This document shows positions 4,603 to 7,038 of a stretch of DNA of 7,038 nucleotides, one piece after another (within the stretch, counting starts at the first letter, position 1; every line of letters begins with the position of its first letter). The DNA comes from Robiginitomaculum sp. (GTDB lineage Bacteria > Pseudomonadota > Alphaproteobacteria > Caulobacterales > Maricaulaceae), in NCBI GenBank assembly GCA_026982235.1, contig JALSHM010000005.1:1-7038 (forward strand), in the 5' to 3' direction. Both the position numbers and the translations under genes were made by a program. Under the pieces are notes generated by a model, which was given only the letters and a program-made list of their open reading frames with translations, ran no database searches and was not told the DNA's origin.

Positions 4603-6081
4603 ATGGACGATGATTTTAGCGATCCGCGCTTACAAGAAACGGATAATACCCCACATTCAATAGAAGCTGAGCAAGCTTTACTTGGCATATTGATGATTGA
4701 TAATCGTCAATATTATCCAGATATTAGGGATATACTCAAACCTGATGACTTTTATGTCGGTGTTCATCAACAAATAGCCAAGGTGATTTGGAACAGGTCG
4801 CGGCTTAATCAGCCTTGTGATGCAATATTGTTGAAAAACAGATTTTCACAAGACGAAACCCTGAAAGACATCGGCGGGGTCGAATACTTGGCTGAGTTGT
4901 TGGAATCTGCGCCGGATGGTGGTGCAGTCCCTGAGTATGGTCGGATGATAGCCGATTTATCACATAGGAGATTGTTGCTTAAGCTGTACCGCGCCGGTCT
5001 GCGTGTTGTTAGGGATCCTGATACGGATTTGGACGCTGAAGGGATGTATGATCAACACCGGAACGAATTAGATGCTATGCGCGCCCTGTTCGCTGCCAAT
5101 GCAGACTTCATTGACCTCAGAGAAGCCGCTAGAGAGCGAGTTGAAATGATTGGGGTGCAAAGGCCCATGGGGATGTCTACTGGCTATCCTGACTTGGATA
5201 CGGTGATTGCAGGGCTTGCTCCGGGTAAGCTTTACGTCCTTGCCGGTCGGCCTGCCATGTTCAAGAGTGGTTTTGCGTCAAATATTGCCCGTAACATAGC
5301 GGACAATGCACATCCGGACCGTGATGATCCGAAGGGGAAGGTTATATTTTTCTCTCAAGAAATGGACGCGGGGGAACTTGGTGAACGGTCTGCGTCTGCT
5401 GAAATTGGAAAGCTTGGGTCTACAATTCACTATCAGGATATTGCTAAACACGCTGTATCCATGGATGAAAAGGCAAGGCTTTTGGCTGCGGTTGAAAGAA
5501 TGCCTACGTTTCTGGTGGATGAAGCAAGCCCTCAAACGATTGGCAATGTTGAAAAGCGGGCTCGGGCGGCTGAGGTTGCCATGGGTGGAATTGATATGAT
5601 TGTGGTGGATTTTATTCAAATGATGTCCGGTGCCGGTTGTGTTGATCCTCGGAATAAAGCCTCATATGTTGGTGAAATAGCTTATCGCCTTAAAGATTTG
5701 GGTAAGCAGCTTGGCTGTGCCGTCCTCTGTCTGGCTCAATTGTCCAGAAAATGCGAAGAGCGTGAAAACAAACGTCCTCGTCTGTCTGACCTCAAGGAAT
5801 CGTCTGGTATTGAAGAGGCGGCAAATGTCGTTATGGGCTTATACCGTGAAGATTATTACATGGAGCAAGCCGGCCCGCCTGCTGAACATAGTAAATTGCA
5901 AGCGTATGAGGACAGACTAAGCATGAAACGTGGTTTGATTGAAGCGATTGTGATTAAAAACCGTGGTGGGCCTCTCAAGGTTGTTGAATTTAGAACTGAC
6001 TTGGGCTCTGATTTGCTTATGCCTCTGGCTCCGCCTGAAGAATATGACACATCACTTGATTTTGATAAAATAGAAGAATAG
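4603..6081 (+). CDS. dnaB: DnaB-family replicative DNA helicase (phage type)
   Basis: The hexameric 5'-3' helicase unwinds DNA ahead of the replisome. This 492-residue product has near-normal DnaB length. The N-terminal domain (17-125) has the standard opening PHSIEAEQALLGILMID. The RecA-like domain begins near 190 with STGYPDLD, then Walker A GRPAMFKS (215-222), FFSQEM with Glu253 as the expected catalytic Glu, Walker B DMIVVDFIQM (331-340, Asp336), CLAQLSRKCEER (376-387), SDLKESSGIEEAANVVMGLY (395-414) and the arginine-finger segment VIKNRGGP (450-457). The oddity is Phe220 where the family has Gly before the Walker Lys (MGK becomes MFK). A translation start at 4603 has AGGAT 6 bases upstream. 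The genes following and preceding it are replication and recombination genes. No DnaC-like loader is visible, so the downstream initiator may recruit it directly. Confidence 0.93.
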   Translation: MDDDFSDPRLQETDNTPHSIEAEQALLGILMIDNRQYYPDIRDILKPDDFYVGVHQQIAKVIWNRSRLNQPCDAILLKNRFSQDETLKDIGGVEYLAELLESAPDGGAVPEYGRMIADLSHRRLLLKLYRAGLRVVRDPDTDLDAEGMYDQHRNELDAMRALFAANADFIDLREAARERVEMIGVQRPMGMSTGYPDLDTVIAGLAPGKLYVLAGRPAMFKSGFASNIARNIADNAHPDRDDPKGKVIFFSQEMDAGELGERSASAEIGKLGSTIHYQDIAKHAVSMDEKARLLAAVERMPTFLVDEASPQTIGNVEKRARAAEVAMGGIDMIVVDFIQMMSGAGCVDPRNKASYVGEIAYRLKDLGKQLGCAVLCLAQLSRKCEERENKRPRLSDLKESSGIEEAANVVMGLYREDYYMEQAGPPAEHSKLQAYEDRLSMKRGLIEAIVIKNRGGPLKVVEFRTDLGSDLLMPLAPPEEYDTSLDFDKIEE

Positions 6082-6088
6082 GAAAGAC

Positions 6089-6126
6089 GAAGCCAGCACG
6101 GGAATCACAACGTACTGGCTTCTTTT
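6089..6126 (+). terminator. Intrinsic terminator after the helicase gene
   Basis: GAAGCCAG at 6089-6096 pairs with CTGGCTTC at 6115-6122, an 8-bp stem. After one mismatch, two more inner pairs are possible (AC/GT). TTTT follows at 6123-6126. The loop is fairly long (about 12-18 bases) and the T run is short, so termination may be partial. It stands between the helicase and initiator genes, which otherwise look like one operon. Confidence 0.6.
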
Positions 6127-6147
6127 AACGCTAAACAGGAGCGCAAT

Positions 6148-6198
6148 ATGTTATTAAATAAACCCCCTCAATCTATTTTGCAAGCGATAACGCCATGA
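6148..6198 (+). CDS. 16-codon leader ORF coupled to the initiator gene
   Basis: ATG at 6148 reads MLLNKPPQSILQAITP and stops at TGA 6196-6198. AGGAG at 6137-6141 lies 6 bases upstream, a strong ribosome site. The stop overlaps the ATG (6195) of the initiator gene, which lacks any ribosome site. The layout indicates that ribosomes enter here and restart at 6195. The peptide sequence itself resembles nothing I know. Confidence 0.45.
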   Translation: MLLNKPPQSILQAITP

Positions 6199-7038
6199 GC
6201 GATCATTCGTTTGACCCCGATGTAGCTAAACAAGTTGGCGTGAATGCGGCTGTTATCTACAAAAACATATGTTTTTGGGTTGATAAAAATGAAGCCAATA
6301 AAAAACATTGGTATCAAGACAGAAATTGGACTTACAATTCGATCAAAGCCTTCACAACACTGTTTCCTTATCTCTCCGGCGCGCAGATTCGGACTGCTCT
6401 TAATAAACTGATTGCCTCTGAGTTGATTATAAAAGGAAACTTTAATCAGACTGCGTATGATCGTACAATATGGTATTCGTACTATTCTCAAACCCATTTG
6501 TGCAAAAGCGAAAATGGTGTTGTTAATAATGACAAACCTATACCAGATATAAACACAGATATAAACACAGATACTAAAAATACTAAAAAGGATTTGTTTG
6601 GATCAGAAGATAAACCTGAAACATCTGTGTATGACCGAGCATTTGATAAGCTCTGGAAACATATATCGAATATAACTCCGAAAGATAAGATGGGTCGGCA
6701 CTCAAAGAAGAAGGGTTTGGCGAAATTCAAAGCGATATGCACTCGTAAAACGGACGCTGTGCCTCCAGGTCGTCTACTGAACGCGCTTTTGTGGTTTTAT
6801 GATACGGATGATCAAACCAAAAACGATTGCACCTACATGAAGGGCTTACTCCCTGTGCTGAATGGTGAATTATACGAGCCGTTCCTTGCTGATGGGTCCT
6901 ACATCGACCGGAACGCTCCGGTCTCCGAAGAGGACCTATGGCGCGAACGGGCAGCATATTGTAACAAAAATGACGGCTATTGGATGCCCTCATGGAAACA
7001 AGAGAGTTTGGTTCCCGTGCCGTATAGAGAGTTTTTTG
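6195..7038 (+). CDS. Phage replication initiator, O-like / winged-helix type (3' end outside window)
   Basis: The frame is open from 6195 to the last base, giving 281 complete codons without a stop. Residues 1-100 look like the winged-helix domain of phage replication proteins: SDHSFDPDVAKQVGVNAAVI at the start, WTYNSIKAFTTLFPYLSGAQ (45-64), then IRTALNKLIASELIIKGNF as recognition helix and wing. A Asn/Thr/Asp/Lys-rich linker (112-135) contains the repeat DINTDINTD. The second half, with FDKLWKHI (150-157), Lys-rich GRHSKKKGLAKFKA (167-180) and TYMKGLLPVLNGELYEPFL (213-231), matches the C-terminal part of many O-like proteins. The expected role is to bind the origin and recruit the DnaB-type helicase encoded just upstream. 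Translation seems to depend on the overlapping leader ORF. Tandem DNA repeats in the linker may be the origin itself. The exact subfamily is uncertain. Confidence 0.8.
   Translation, partial: MSDHSFDPDVAKQVGVNAAVIYKNICFWVDKNEANKKHWYQDRNWTYNSIKAFTTLFPYLSGAQIRTALNKLIASELIIKGNFNQTAYDRTIWYSYYSQTHLCKSENGVVNNDKPIPDINTDINTDTKNTKKDLFGSEDKPETSVYDRAFDKLWKHISNITPKDKMGRHSKKKGLAKFKAICTRKTDAVPPGRLLNALLWFYDTDDQTKNDCTYMKGLLPVLNGELYEPFLADGSYIDRNAPVSEEDLWRERAAYCNKNDGYWMPSWKQESLVPVPYREFF
6544..6589. repeat. AT-rich tandem repeats, candidate replication origin iterons
   Basis: CAGATATAAACA occurs twice in tandem (6544-6555, 6556-6567), followed by a third copy with three differences (6568-6579). A second tandem pair, TACTAAAAA, covers 6572-6580 and 6581-6589. 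The repeats encode the Asn/Thr/Asp linker of the initiator protein. In lambda the origin iterons lie in the equivalent middle part of gene O, so this may be an origin. Low-complexity coding sequence is the alternative. Confidence 0.4.

Noticed and set aside
5278..5619. A 113-codon minus-strand frame inside the helicase gene
   Set aside because: It is fully antisense to the conserved helicase motor domain, has no promoter context, and its product shows no recognisable motif.
6168..6993. Three minus-strand frames of 84-109 codons opposite the initiator gene
   Set aside because: The plus strand has an uninterrupted 281-codon frame with winged-helix and O-like features; the antisense frames are shadows.
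1..7038. CRISPR arrays, tRNA genes, insertion sequences, integrase or attachment sites
   Set aside because: No spaced repeat series, no tRNA cloverleaf, no transposase or integrase motifs and no long terminal inverted repeats were found on reading both strands.

Overview
The window looks like the early recombination and replication region of a temperate phage or prophage from a Gram-negative bacterium. An alphaproteobacterial host is my best guess. This rests on the RecT and PDDEXK exonuclease neighbourhood, a GapR-like protein and CTTGAC-type -35 elements; no single gene proves it. Genes are packed end to end with ATGA overlaps or 0-30 base gaps. Base composition is moderate and AT-leaning. 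No integrase, CI-type repressor, structural gene, tRNA or CRISPR array is visible.

Leftward arm (minus strand, from about 3246 down to 1). In transcription order it holds a 33-residue single-span membrane peptide, a 327-residue PDDEXK (RecE / DUF3799-type) exonuclease, two short conserved-looking phage proteins of unknown function (197 and 92 residues), a 371-residue RecT-family annealing protein, and the start of an unrecognised gene that leaves the window. Exonuclease plus RecT make a two-component single-strand-annealing recombination system. The two unknown genes sit inside it and are translationally coupled to it.

Control region (about 3237-3338). Two strong near-palindromes (GGGTATCCC type, inverted relative to each other) and a weaker third flank overlapping back-to-back -35 elements. 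This resembles a divergent early promoter pair with shared operators. The first rightward gene encodes a 60-residue protein that fits the ribbon-helix-helix fold and is the obvious candidate to bind these sites.

Rightward arm (plus strand, 3339 to the end). In order it holds the ribbon-helix-helix-like regulator, a 139-residue GapR-like protein, a RusA-family Holliday junction resolvase, a DnaB-family replicative helicase with an unusual Walker A, an intrinsic terminator, and a 16-codon leader ORF coupled to a long open-ended gene. That last gene resembles phage replication initiators (winged-helix N-terminus, repeat-rich linker, O-like C-terminal half). It contains 12-bp AT-rich tandem repeats in its linker, a possible origin inside the gene as in lambda O. 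Helicase plus initiator without a loader gene recalls the P22 gene 18 / gene 12 strategy.

The points most worth following are the operator set with its candidate regulator, the dnaX-like slippery run inside recT, the repeats inside the initiator gene, and the Walker A substitution in the helicase.
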